Positions 25,401 to 35,000 of a stretch of 35,000 bases of DNA are shown piece after piece; positions within the stretch are counted from its first letter, which is position 1; each line of letters opens with the position of its first letter. The stretch covers positions 1-35,000 of the forward strand of contig JAGVUB010000155.1 of the NCBI GenBank assembly GCA_019136515.1, given 5' to 3'. The DNA is from Verrucomicrobiota bacterium. GTDB lineage: Bacteria > Verrucomicrobiota > Verrucomicrobiia > Opitutales > Opitutaceae. The position numbers were made by a program, and so were the translations under genes. Under the pieces are notes generated by a model, which saw nothing but the letters and a program-made list of their open reading frames with translations, was not told where the DNA came from and searched no databases.

Positions 25401-26297
25401 ATGATGAACCCTCTCGCGTCGTCCTCGCCGACCGGCCGCGGCATCGCCCACGCCACGATCGCCTATGTGATCTGGGGGCTGTTTCCGCTGTTCTGGCGGC
25501 CGTTGCACGCCATCGCCGCCACGGAGCTGATCGCGCACCGCATCGTGTGGTCGCTCGTGTTCGTCGCCGCGCTCACGGTCGCCCTCGGCGGCTGGGCGGA
25601 GATCCGCCCCGCCTTGCGCTCGCCGCGCATCCTGCTCCTGCATGCCGCCAGCGGCGTGCTGCTCACGGTCAACTGGCTGACGTACGTGTGGGGCATCAAC
25701 CACGACCGCGTGCTCGAGGCGAGCCTCGGCTACTTCCTCGTGCCGCTCGGCCAGGTCTCGATGGGGCTGCTGTTCCTCGGTGAGCGCCTCCGCGCCCGCC
25801 AGTGGTGGGCGCTAGGGCTCGCCACGGTCGGCGTGGCGCTGCAGTTCCGCGGCGTCGGCGGCATGCCGTGGGTCGCGCTCACGCTCGCCGTCAGCTGGGT
25901 GCTCTACGGGTTCCTCCGCAAACGCTCGGCACTCGGCTCGGTCGCCGGCCTCACCGTGGAGACCGCGCTGCTCGCCCCCGTCGCCGCCGCGTATTTGCTC
26001 CTCCTTGCCATCCGCGGCGCCGGCGCCCTCGGCCACGCCAGCGCGTGGGAACAGGTCGGCGTGCTCAGCGCGGGCATCGTCACCGCAGTGCCGCTGCTGC
26101 TCTTTGCCGCCGGCGCACGCCGCCTGCCGCTGACGACGATCGGCCTGCTGCAGTACCTCGTGCCCTCCCTCAACTTCCTGCTCGGGGCCTTCCTCTACCG
26201 CGAGCCGCTCACGTCGGCGCGCCTGCTCTCCTTCGTGTTCATCTGGGCCGCGCTGGCGCTGTACTCGGCGGAGATGTGGCGCCAACGCCGGACCTGA
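25401..26297 (+). CDS. rarD: EamA-family transporter RarD
   Basis: A 298-residue inner-membrane protein with about ten transmembrane helices in two EamA/DMT-type halves. The start (ATIAYVIWGLFPLFWRPLHAI, then ELIAHRIVWSLVF) and the middle (NWLTYVWGINHDRVLEASLGYF) are the characteristic RarD signatures; the second half has LPLTTIGLLQYLVPSLNFLLG. RarD-like exporters are linked to chloramphenicol tolerance in E. coli, but the natural substrate is unknown; export of an amino-acid or aromatic metabolite is the usual guess. The tandem ATGs at 25401 and 25404 are preceded by AGGTG. It lies 90 nt after the GH39 gene and could be cotranscribed. Confidence 0.92.
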   Translation: MMNPLASSSPTGRGIAHATIAYVIWGLFPLFWRPLHAIAATELIAHRIVWSLVFVAALTVALGGWAEIRPALRSPRILLLHAASGVLLTVNWLTYVWGINHDRVLEASLGYFLVPLGQVSMGLLFLGERLRARQWWALGLATVGVALQFRGVGGMPWVALTLAVSWVLYGFLRKRSALGSVAGLTVETALLAPVAAAYLLLLAIRGAGALGHASAWEQVGVLSAGIVTAVPLLLFAAGARRLPLTTIGLLQYLVPSLNFLLGAFLYREPLTSARLLSFVFIWAALALYSAEMWRQRRT

Positions 26298-26389
26298 CCC
26301 TCCCGCATGAACAGCGCCGTGTCGGCCTCCCGCCCCGACGCTGCTCGGGCGAGGCGCCCGCCCACGGACGGGAGCAGGCAAGCCACTAC

Positions 26390-28393
26390 TCAGTAGTTCA
26401 CCCTGAGCCGCAGAAAGCGGCGGGCTTGGGTCTGTTGCGACACGGCGGAGTCGGCCACAACCACCGCCCCGGCCACGTTCTGCGCCCCGGTGCTCGTCCA
26501 GATCAAGGTCCACCCCACGAGATCATCGCTGGCCTCGACCGTGTACACGAGCGACGGGTCGGCGATGCGACTAAAGGTCAGCGTCAGGTGGGTGCCGGTG
26601 CCGTCAGTCACCGAGCCCGCGGCGGCGGGGCTGCCGGTATCCGCCGCGGTCGGCACCGACCCGAGTGCGTACTCGAGAAGATTGCTGCGTCCGTCGAGAT
26701 CGGGGTCGGCGGCGTCGGCCGCGGCACCGGCGGCGGCGGTGGTGCCGAAATGCTGCTGCCGCCACGCCTCCAGCGGCGCGGACTCGAGGACAAAGTGGGC
26801 GGCGGTGAGCGCGGGCAGCGTGTAGGTGAAGTCGTTGCCGGTGATGGTCGCGACCGGTGCGCGCTCGGTGAGCGTGGCGCTGGCCGAGTCGAACGCGAAG
26901 ACCCGGGCGCTCGTGTACGGCGTGGCGCCGGCGATGCGCAGGCGGACCGGCGTCGGCGTGTCGTACGCCTTGTTGAGCACGATCACGTGAAGGCGGCTCG
27001 GGTCGCTGCCGACGATGGACGCAAACGTCGAGCAGGTCGCCACGTCGCTCGCCGCCGCGTTCACGGAGGTGTCGCCGAACTTCGAGCCGGCGCCGTCGTA
27101 GTCCAGGTAGAGCTTGAAGCCGGAGGCGATGTAGTTGTTGGTGCCGCTCTCGGCCCAATAGCAGGCCAAGTAGACGCGGTTCTTGCCGAAGATGCCCAGC
27201 GCGTCGGCCTGCGCGATGCCGCCGGTGATGTGCTCGCTGCCGCCGAACGCGTACTCGCCCATGGCGTACTTCGTGCCCGGGTAGAAGGTGTCGATCGACG
27301 CCTGGAACTTGGGCAGCAGCGGCAGGAAGTCCTTATACCATTGGCCGATCCAGCTGTCCTCGACGTACGTAGGATCCCACCACGTGCGCGGGGCCTGGAG
27401 GCGCGCCTTGTTGCACGCGATGTTGGTGTAGTCAGTGGTGGCGTTGACACGGACACCCCCGCCCATCGCCTCGGTGTAGTTGTGCAGGTCGAGCACATCG
27501 AGCAGGCGCCGACCGGCCGTGTCCGACGCCTTCTTCATCTGGTCGAGGTAGTAGTCGACGAACCAGTTGTAGGCGCCCTTGGTGCGCTCAGTCGTCCAGT
27601 CCGTGGCCCCTTGGAAGCTGTTGTAGCCGGAGAAGCCGTAGCTCACGAAGCCGAGCGTCTCCGCCCCCGGATCCATCCGCTTGATCGTCTTGGCGAGCTC
27701 GACCGAGCGCGTGATCAGCTCGGCGCACGTGGCCTGGACCGGGTGCAGGCGTGCATGGGTGGCGTGCCAGAGGTCGGGCTCGTTGTCCAAGTTGTAGCCG
27801 CGAACACCGTTGGCCGTGCCGGCGGCGCCGTAACGCTGGAGGAGGAGGTTGATCTCCTCGTCGACATAGACCTTGCCGTCCGTCAGGTCCGGCGTGGTCG
27901 AGAGCGCCGTGGGCTTGTTGTTGACCACCTGCGCCCAGCGCGCGGACGGGGCGACCTGGGCGGTCGACACCTGGCCCGCCTTGTCCGCCGCCACGTAACC
28001 GGCCATCGGCAAGGTCACCAACGTGTACGGAGTCCCCGCGGCGACCGACTGGTCGATGAAATGGGTCAGGGCGATGCCCGGCATGGTCGCCTGCGCATCC
28101 GGGATCCCGACCGCCCAGGTGAGGTAGCTGTCGCTCTGGTGGTAGTAGTCGCTGCCCGCGTTGGAGGCGTTGTTCTCCCAGTTGTACCCGGTGGTGCGGT
28201 TGCCGCCGTAGCGCCGCGCGGTCGCGGCGACGCCCGGCAGATCCTGGTTGGTACCGTAGATGTAGGGACTGATCGGCACACGGCCCGCCGCGGGATCGAC
28301 ATCGATGGCGACCTGCGCGACGGCCGCCGAAGCAGTCGCCAGCAACGCGGCCACGGCCGCGGAAACACTAGGGCAGAAAGCGTGGGAATTCAT
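26390..28393 (-). CDS. Secreted GH44 endoglucanase/xyloglucanase
   Basis: A 667-residue protein with signal peptide (about 1-26, ATASAAVAQ). The GH44 catalytic module (about 28-555) shows YNWENNASNAGSDYYHQSD, the hallmark of this family, acid/base E205 in YNLDNEPDLWHATHARLHP, and nucleophile E380 in YAMGEYAFGGSEHITGGIAQ. GH44 enzymes cut beta-1,4-glucans such as carboxymethyl cellulose, lichenan and xyloglucan, with retention. After it come a beta-sandwich part and a DPDLDGRSNLLEYALGSVP loop with a final beta domain (LTFSRIADPSLVYTVEAS, ARRFLRLRV), a tail common in secreted Opitutales proteins. The ATG at 28393 begins the signal peptide; the frame open upstream is shadow. Transcribed in the same direction as GH94, 346 nt downstream of it. 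Polymer breakdown outside the cell is inferred. Confidence 0.93.
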   Translation of the reverse strand: MNSHAFCPSVSAAVAALLATASAAVAQVAIDVDPAAGRVPISPYIYGTNQDLPGVAATARRYGGNRTTGYNWENNASNAGSDYYHQSDSYLTWAVGIPDAQATMPGIALTHFIDQSVAAGTPYTLVTLPMAGYVAADKAGQVSTAQVAPSARWAQVVNNKPTALSTTPDLTDGKVYVDEEINLLLQRYGAAGTANGVRGYNLDNEPDLWHATHARLHPVQATCAELITRSVELAKTIKRMDPGAETLGFVSYGFSGYNSFQGATDWTTERTKGAYNWFVDYYLDQMKKASDTAGRRLLDVLDLHNYTEAMGGGVRVNATTDYTNIACNKARLQAPRTWWDPTYVEDSWIGQWYKDFLPLLPKFQASIDTFYPGTKYAMGEYAFGGSEHITGGIAQADALGIFGKNRVYLACYWAESGTNNYIASGFKLYLDYDGAGSKFGDTSVNAAASDVATCSTFASIVGSDPSRLHVIVLNKAYDTPTPVRLRIAGATPYTSARVFAFDSASATLTERAPVATITGNDFTYTLPALTAAHFVLESAPLEAWRQQHFGTTAAAGAAADAADPDLDGRSNLLEYALGSVPTAADTGSPAAAGSVTDGTGTHLTLTFSRIADPSLVYTVEASDDLVGWTLIWTSTGAQNVAGAVVVADSAVSQQTQARRFLRLRVNY

Positions 28394-28642
28394 CGTGGGG
28401 CTGGAGCCACGAGAACATACATCCGCGAGCCCAACAAGACAGCTTCGTCCCAGCTGCAGTCTCGCCACGATAACCGTCGACCGGCGCAGATTTGAAGAGA
28501 CCATTCTTCTTGTCGGGAGCATCACACGCCAAAACGAAAGGTGCACCGTGAAACACGGCACGCCTCTGGAATCTGTCGCCGGTCGCGTGTAGGCAGGCAT
28601 TCTGGAGATGCTCTCGGATCGTTGCGCTGCGCAGACCTCCGA

Positions 28643-28673
28643 TGGTGGCGTCCCTAACCACAGGACGCCACCA
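28643..28673 (-). terminator. Hairpin downstream of GH94 gene
   Basis: A perfect 11-bp stem (TGGTGGCGTCC with GGACGCCACCA) and a 9-nt loop, lying 67-97 nt past the GH94 stop on the minus strand. There is no T-run after it, so it could be a weak or Rho-assisted terminator or an RNA-stabilising stem. The rest of the 28394-28739 gap shows no gene and no promoter I can defend. Confidence 0.4.
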
Positions 28674-28739
28674 GACACCGTAGCCACATCCTCAAGAACG
28701 CGAACTACGATACGTTTGGGCTACGCGAATTGCGTCGGC

Positions 28740-31124
28740 TCACCCAAGGATCGCCACGATCTTCGAGTTGTGCCGGATCTTCTCGGTCGGGACGACTTCG
28801 CCGCTCACCGCGACGCCGTCGATGGTGAGGGACTTGATCCCGCGGCTCACGCCGTCCGGATTCTGCACCTCTATCTTCACGCGCTTGCCGCGGAAGGTGC
28901 GGGTCATCTTGAAACCCGGCCAGGCCTTCGGGATGCACGGGGCGATGCGCAGGCCCTCGATCTCCGGACGCACGCCGAGCACCCAGTGCGTGGCCGAGTA
29001 GTAGGCCCACGAGGCGGTGCCGGACAGCCACGGCACGCGCGAGGCGCCGAGGTTGACGTTGTACTTCGAGTACGTCGTCTGGCAGTGCACATACGGCTCG
29101 ACCTGGCGGACCTCCGCGCGGTCGTTGTACGCGGCCGGCATGAAGGCGCGGTAGTACTCCCACGCCTGGTCGCCGTTGCCCTGCAGGATCTCGGCGATCA
29201 CGCCCCAGCTCTGGGTGTGCGAGAAGATGCCGGCGTTCTCCTTGATGCCCGCGTTGAACAGCGTGGCCTTCATGATCTCCGGATCGGCCTTGATGAACGG
29301 CGGATCGCACAGCGCGACACCGAACGGCGTGGCGCAGCGCTCCTTCATCGTCTTGAGGGCCTGCTTTGCCTGCTCGGGGGTGGCGGCGCCGGACATGACG
29401 GCCCACACCTGCGTGTTCATGTAAACCTGACCCTCGGCGAAGTTCTTCGTGCCGTAGACGGTGCCGTCCTGGCCGATGGCCCAGATGAACCACTCGCCAT
29501 CCCAGCACACGGCCTGGATCTTCGCGTCGAGCTTGGCCAACTCGGCGCGCGCCCACGCGGCTTCCTCGGGCTTGCCGAGCTTGTCCGCGATACCCGCGTA
29601 CACGTCGAGGCCGAGGCGGACCTGGAACGCCACGAAGACCGACTCGCCCTTGTAGCCGAGGCGGATGCAGTCGTTCCAGTCGGCGGCGAGGCCGCAGGGC
29701 AGGCCGTTGCGGCCGGTGCGTTCGAGGTTGAACTCGAGGGCGCGGCGCAGGTGCCCGAACACGGTCGCCTCGCCCTGGTCGGCGTACGGCAGGACCTTGT
29801 TGTAGAAACCGAAGTCGCCGATCTCGGCCACGAAGGCCGGCACGGCATTGAAGAACCACAGGCAGTCGTCGGAGCGGTATTCCTCGTCCGGAGGCGGCGC
29901 CTCTTGGCCGGGCTTGTGCGAGAACGGCTTGATCACCGGGATCGCGCCGCCGTTGGCGAGCTGGCCGGTAAGCATGAGTTCGAGGCGCCCCTGCACGCCG
30001 TCCTTCAGCAGCGGGATCGCACCGAGCATGTCCTGCACGGTGTCGCGAAAGCCGAGGCCGTCGCGCTCGCCATTGTAGACGAGCGAGGCCGAGCGCGACC
30101 AAGCGTAGGTGATGAGCGCGTTGTAGGCGTTCCAGACGTTGACCATGGAGTTGAACTCCGCGTCCGGTGTCTCGACCTGGAGGTTGGCCAGCGGTGCGTG
30201 TTTCTCGGCGACGAGCTTCTGGAACTCCTCCTCGCAACGCGCGCTGTTGCCGAACTCGGCGACGGTCGCCTTGCCGTGGCTGCCCACGGTACCGAGGCCG
30301 AGCATGACGATGATCTCACGGCTCTCGCCGGGGGCCAGCGTCACGTCGCCCTGGAGGCCGCCGACGACGTTGTCGCCCTCGGCGAGGAAGTTCGAGCACT
30401 TGCCCGCCACGACCACGTCCGGCGCCGCGTAGCCGCCGTAGGTGCCGCAGAAACGCTCACGCGTCGTCTCGTAGCCGGCGAGCGGTGTGCCGGTGAGGGC
30501 CATCCAGGTGCGGTTGCAACCGGTGAGGTCCTTGCCGTCGAAATCGTAGTTGGGGTTGCAGGTGACGCCGAGGATGCCGTCCTCGAGCGTGGCGCGGGTG
30601 ATGAAGAGCGAGTACTGGAGGTTGATCAGGTCCTGCGAGGTGTTCCACAGGTTGGCGAACTCGCAGTAGGTGAAGACCGAGAGCTTGCGCTCCTTCTTGG
30701 TCTTGTTGGTCAGCTTCAGGCGCCAGTATTCGAAAGTCTGGCCCTTCGGCACGAAGTAGGTGGCCTCGCTCGCGATGCCGGAATAGCGGCTCTCGATGAT
30801 GGTGTAGCCCATGCCGTGGCGGCAGGTGGACTTGTACTTGGCGAGCGGCTTGGCCACGGGCTGCCACGCGGCCGACCAGAAATCGCCGTCCTCCTGGTCG
30901 CGGATGTAGAGCAGACGGCCCGGGAGATCGAGCGGCGTGCTGTTGAACCGCATGCGCAGGAAACGCCCGGTGGCGCCGCTCTTGTAGAAAGAGTAGCCGC
31001 CGGCGTGGTTGGTGATGATGGCGCCGTACTCGGTCGACCCGAGGTAATTCGACCACGGGCGCGGGGTGTCCGAGCGCGTGATCACGTATTCGCGGGCTTT
31101 GTCGTCGAAATGGCCGTATTGCAT
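28740..31124 (-). CDS. GH94 disaccharide phosphorylase (cellobiose/chitobiose phosphorylase family)
   Basis: A 794-residue cytoplasmic enzyme (no signal peptide) that should split a beta-linked disaccharide with phosphate to a sugar-1-phosphate plus a sugar. The family start MQYGHFDDKAREYVITR is followed by NYLGSTEYGAIITNHAGGYSFY, a beta-sandwich domain (about 1-300), a helical linker and the (alpha/alpha)6 barrel (about 330-730). The general acid is probably D482 in GLAADWNDCIRLG; other family segments are GERDGLGFRDTVQDMLG, IKENAGIFSHTQSWGVIAE, and WLSGTASWAYYSATHWVLGVRP. The sequence mixes features of cellobiose and N,N'-diacetylchitobiose phosphorylases, so I leave the substrate open; the nearby GH44 suggests a glucan-derived disaccharide. 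The start at 31124 matches the family N-terminus; no Shine-Dalgarno site is seen (the leader is CCCTCCCTCCA). Confidence 0.92.
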   Translation of the reverse strand: MQYGHFDDKAREYVITRSDTPRPWSNYLGSTEYGAIITNHAGGYSFYKSGATGRFLRMRFNSTPLDLPGRLLYIRDQEDGDFWSAAWQPVAKPLAKYKSTCRHGMGYTIIESRYSGIASEATYFVPKGQTFEYWRLKLTNKTKKERKLSVFTYCEFANLWNTSQDLINLQYSLFITRATLEDGILGVTCNPNYDFDGKDLTGCNRTWMALTGTPLAGYETTRERFCGTYGGYAAPDVVVAGKCSNFLAEGDNVVGGLQGDVTLAPGESREIIVMLGLGTVGSHGKATVAEFGNSARCEEEFQKLVAEKHAPLANLQVETPDAEFNSMVNVWNAYNALITYAWSRSASLVYNGERDGLGFRDTVQDMLGAIPLLKDGVQGRLELMLTGQLANGGAIPVIKPFSHKPGQEAPPPDEEYRSDDCLWFFNAVPAFVAEIGDFGFYNKVLPYADQGEATVFGHLRRALEFNLERTGRNGLPCGLAADWNDCIRLGYKGESVFVAFQVRLGLDVYAGIADKLGKPEEAAWARAELAKLDAKIQAVCWDGEWFIWAIGQDGTVYGTKNFAEGQVYMNTQVWAVMSGAATPEQAKQALKTMKERCATPFGVALCDPPFIKADPEIMKATLFNAGIKENAGIFSHTQSWGVIAEILQGNGDQAWEYYRAFMPAAYNDRAEVRQVEPYVHCQTTYSKYNVNLGASRVPWLSGTASWAYYSATHWVLGVRPEIEGLRIAPCIPKAWPGFKMTRTFRGKRVKIEVQNPDGVSRGIKSLTIDGVAVSGEVVPTEKIRHNSKIVAILG

Positions 31125-31410
31125 TGGAGGGAGGGACTGGAAGGTGGAGCTTCCGCCCTCCCCCGCGCCCCTGTCCACCCCGGAAGCGCCGGGCGGCCCG
31201 CTGTCCCGGGCGGTTATTGCGTTAGGATCGACGCTCCTCGGGCTTGGCCCGCGGACCACCCAACGCTGGTGACGTGATCGCCCTCAATCTGTCCGTTGGC
31301 TGATGGGCCTGCGCAACCAGTAGCGCGAGGTCAAAACATCATGGCCTGCAGCGCTCCGGAATCGGCGCGATCACCATGTTTTTCAGGCCGGCCTCGTCTA
31401 GAAAGCAAGA
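31125..31410. other. Intergenic region between GH94 gene and rRNA operon
   Basis: No gene is supported here. The region should contain the promoter of the GH94 gene, but I see no clear boxes. Around 31371-31396 a fragment (TTTTTCAGGCCGGCCTCGTC) has a run of T and a GGCCGGCC core that partly echoes the terminator hairpin that follows; it may be a second weak stem. Confidence 0.4.
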
Positions 31411-31441
31411 AGGCCCGGCCTCCTTTAGGGAGGCCGGGCCT
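31411..31441 (-). terminator. Intrinsic terminator of the rRNA operon
   Basis: A perfect 13-bp GC-rich stem (AGGCCCGGCCTCC with its complement) and a 5-nt loop, just 5 nt beyond the 5S 3' end. On the minus strand it is followed by TTCTTGCTTTC. Its strength and position fit an rrn terminator. Confidence 0.85.
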
Positions 31442-31445
31442 ATAA

Positions 31446-31521
31446 TCCTGGCAATAACCTACTCTCGCGGAACCTGACGTCCAACTACCATTGGCGGCTG
31501 AGGGCTTAACGATCACCAGAA
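31446..31521 (-). rRNA. rrf: 5S rRNA, apparently with ~40-nt internal deletion
   Basis: The 5' end (TTCTGGTGAT) and the 3' end (ATTGCCAGGA) pair over ten positions as helix I, allowing G-U pairs. The 3' two-thirds is normal: GTTAAGCCCTCAG, CCAATGGTAGTTGGAC, CGCGAGAGTAGG. But the part after helix I that should hold the 5' strands of helices II and III and loop C (the CCCGTTCCCAT...CGAACACGG region) is absent: GATC runs straight into GTTAAG. The gene is therefore about 76 nt instead of 115-120. The CCCTC strand of helix II has no partner, so the RNA could not fold properly. Either a defective gene copy or a consensus/assembly deletion. Confidence 0.85.
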
Positions 31522-31539
31522 AAGTCTGAAAAAATCGTA

Positions 31540-31566
31540 GGTAAACTAAACGCCCGAACTTTGACA
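31540..31566 (-). other. 3' strand of 23S processing stem
   Basis: On the minus strand this reads GGGCGTTTAGTTTACC preceded by TCAAAG. It is complementary, with one G-U pair over 15 nt, to 34493-34507 upstream of 23S, and imperfectly so further toward the 23S ends. In bacteria such stems are cut by RNase III to free pre-23S rRNA. Confidence 0.75.
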
Positions 31567-31567
31567 G

Positions 31568-34476
<2,909 letters not shown>

Positions 34477-34479
34477 GCC

Positions 34480-34507
34480 ACTATCAAAATTAGGCGTTTA
34501 ATTTACC
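34480..34507 (-). other. 5' strand of 23S processing stem
   Basis: On the minus strand GGTAAATTAAACGCC followed by TAATTTTGA lies just ahead of the 23S gene. It pairs with 31540-31566 behind it, forming the RNase III-type stalk that brings both ends of pre-23S rRNA together. Confidence 0.75.
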
Positions 34508-34529
34508 TTCGAAAAGAATCTACACATAC

Positions 34530-34540
34530 TGTCAAAGAAC
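34530..34540 (-). promoter_or_regulatory. BoxA-like antitermination element in 16S-23S spacer
   Basis: The minus strand reads GTTCTTTGACA between tRNA-Ile and 23S, close to the bacterial BoxA consensus (TGCTCTTTAACA type) and in the usual place. BoxA binds NusB/NusE and keeps polymerase from stopping early in rRNA operons. Confidence 0.55.
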
Positions 34541-34570
34541 GAAATGCGTCGGCCGCTCAGTCACCATAAA

Positions 34571-34647
34571 TGGTGGGCCCAGATGGACTTGAACCATCGA
34601 CCCCGCGCTTATCAAGCGCGTGCTCTAACCAACTGAGCTATGAGCCC
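34571..34647 (-). tRNA. tRNA-Ile (GAT)
   Basis: A complete cloverleaf of 77 nt including an encoded CCA: acceptor GGGCTCA/TGGGCCC, D-arm AGCTCAGTTGGTTAGAGC, anticodon loop CTTGATAAG with GAT, and T-arm GGTTCAAGTCC. It is the only tRNA between 16S and 23S; many bacteria have tRNA-Ala(TGC) here as well, which I do not see. Confidence 0.97.
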
Positions 34648-34704
34648 GAGTGCTCTTCCCGGTCCAACCAACACCTTCAGGCCGTTGCTTGTACCGCGAT
34701 GTTT

Positions 34705-34716
34705 CGTTAAAGAACC
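34705..34716 (-). promoter_or_regulatory. Second BoxA-like element, between 16S and tRNA-Ile
   Basis: The minus strand reads GGTTCTTTAACG, also near the BoxA consensus. It lies about 100 nt after the 16S end. Weaker support than the copy before 23S, as this position is less usual. Confidence 0.35.
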
Positions 34717-34782
34717 ATCTTCGAAACTTCTGAAGTGCGATCGAAAAAGTACCACAGCGAACGACTTGCGTCGTTTCGACCA

Positions 34783-34804
34783 GGCGAAAGCCGAAGCTTT
34801 CGCC
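34783..34804 (-). other. UUCG-tetraloop hairpin just after 16S
   Basis: The minus strand reads GGCGAAAGC, TTCG, GCTTTCGCC: a perfect 9-bp stem closed by a C(UUCG)G tetraloop, among the most stable RNA hairpins. It starts 12 nt beyond the 16S 3' end, so it may guide 16S end processing or folding. Confidence 0.65.
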
Positions 34805-34805
34805 T

Positions 34806-35000
<195 letters not shown>

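Noticed and set aside
25802..28495. Long plus-strand open frame of about 900 codons
   Set aside because: It is antisense to the GH44 gene and part of rarD; the Arg/Gly/Val-rich composition is that of a GC-rich shadow, without any domain.
31125..31260. Upstream extension of the GH94 gene
   Set aside because: The family N-terminus MQYGHFDD starts at 31124; the extra residues upstream are Gly/Pro/Ser-rich and not conserved-looking.
28608..31277. Long plus-strand open frame of about 890 codons
   Set aside because: Exact antisense shadow of the GH94 gene; no family motif and an odd composition (Val/Ala/Arg/Asp).

Overview
The window comes from a GC-rich bacterium, most likely Verrucomicrobiota of the Opitutales/Opitutaceae type. 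This is inferred from the secreted proteins ending in DPDGDG-type calcium-loop tails with 'NLxEYAL'-like motifs, a DUF3450/ExbB/ExbD/TonB operon, abundant secreted glycoside hydrolases, and several families of palindromic intergenic repeats (CACGGAT-rich and CCGGTCTCCGACCGG types). No 16S comparison could be run; only the last ~185 nt of the 16S gene lies in the window.

Layout. 1-5.8 kb (minus strand): a frameshifted SMP-30/gluconolactonase-like gene cut by the window edge, an acyl-ACP thioesterase, a Tat-exported cysteine-rich protein, and a large secreted esterase fused to a 5'-nucleotidase C-terminal-like domain. The gaps between them are full of degenerate repeats. 5.9-12.3 kb (minus): a tight seven-gene TonB energy-transduction operon, in transcription order DUF3450 protein, long ExbB with periplasmic coiled coil, short ExbB, ExbD, TonB, TPR protein, and a second protein with a TonB-C-like end. 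12.8-16.9 kb: an L,D-transpeptidase, a divergent frameshifted small secreted protein, a DUF1349-like protein and a tRNA-dihydrouridine synthase. 16.9-21.1 kb: a 1404-residue secreted subtilase with FG-GAP repeats and an Ig-like domain. 21.7-26.3 kb (plus): a GT-C-like membrane protein with two proline/glycine-rich inserts, a secreted GH39 enzyme and a RarD-type EamA transporter. 26.4-31.1 kb (minus): a secreted GH44 endoglucanase and a cytoplasmic GH94 phosphorylase. 31.4-35 kb (minus): an rRNA operon, 16S - tRNA-Ile(GAT) - 23S - 5S - terminator.

How it fits together. The gene content suggests a polysaccharide degrader. GH44 and GH39 would attack beta-glucan or xylan-type polymers outside the cytoplasm. 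GH94 would phosphorolyse an imported disaccharide inside. The TonB system would power outer-membrane uptake; no receptor gene is present here. The link between the TonB operon and the hydrolases is inference.

Most unusual points: the 5S rRNA gene appears to lack about 40 internal nucleotides, and three protein genes carry apparent frameshifts. These may be real lesions or consensus/assembly errors, so the window should be read with that caveat. I did not find a convincing wholly new system; the best candidates for novelty are the esterase/5'-nucleotidase-C fusion and the extended TonB operon with its TPR and second TonB-C-like protein.
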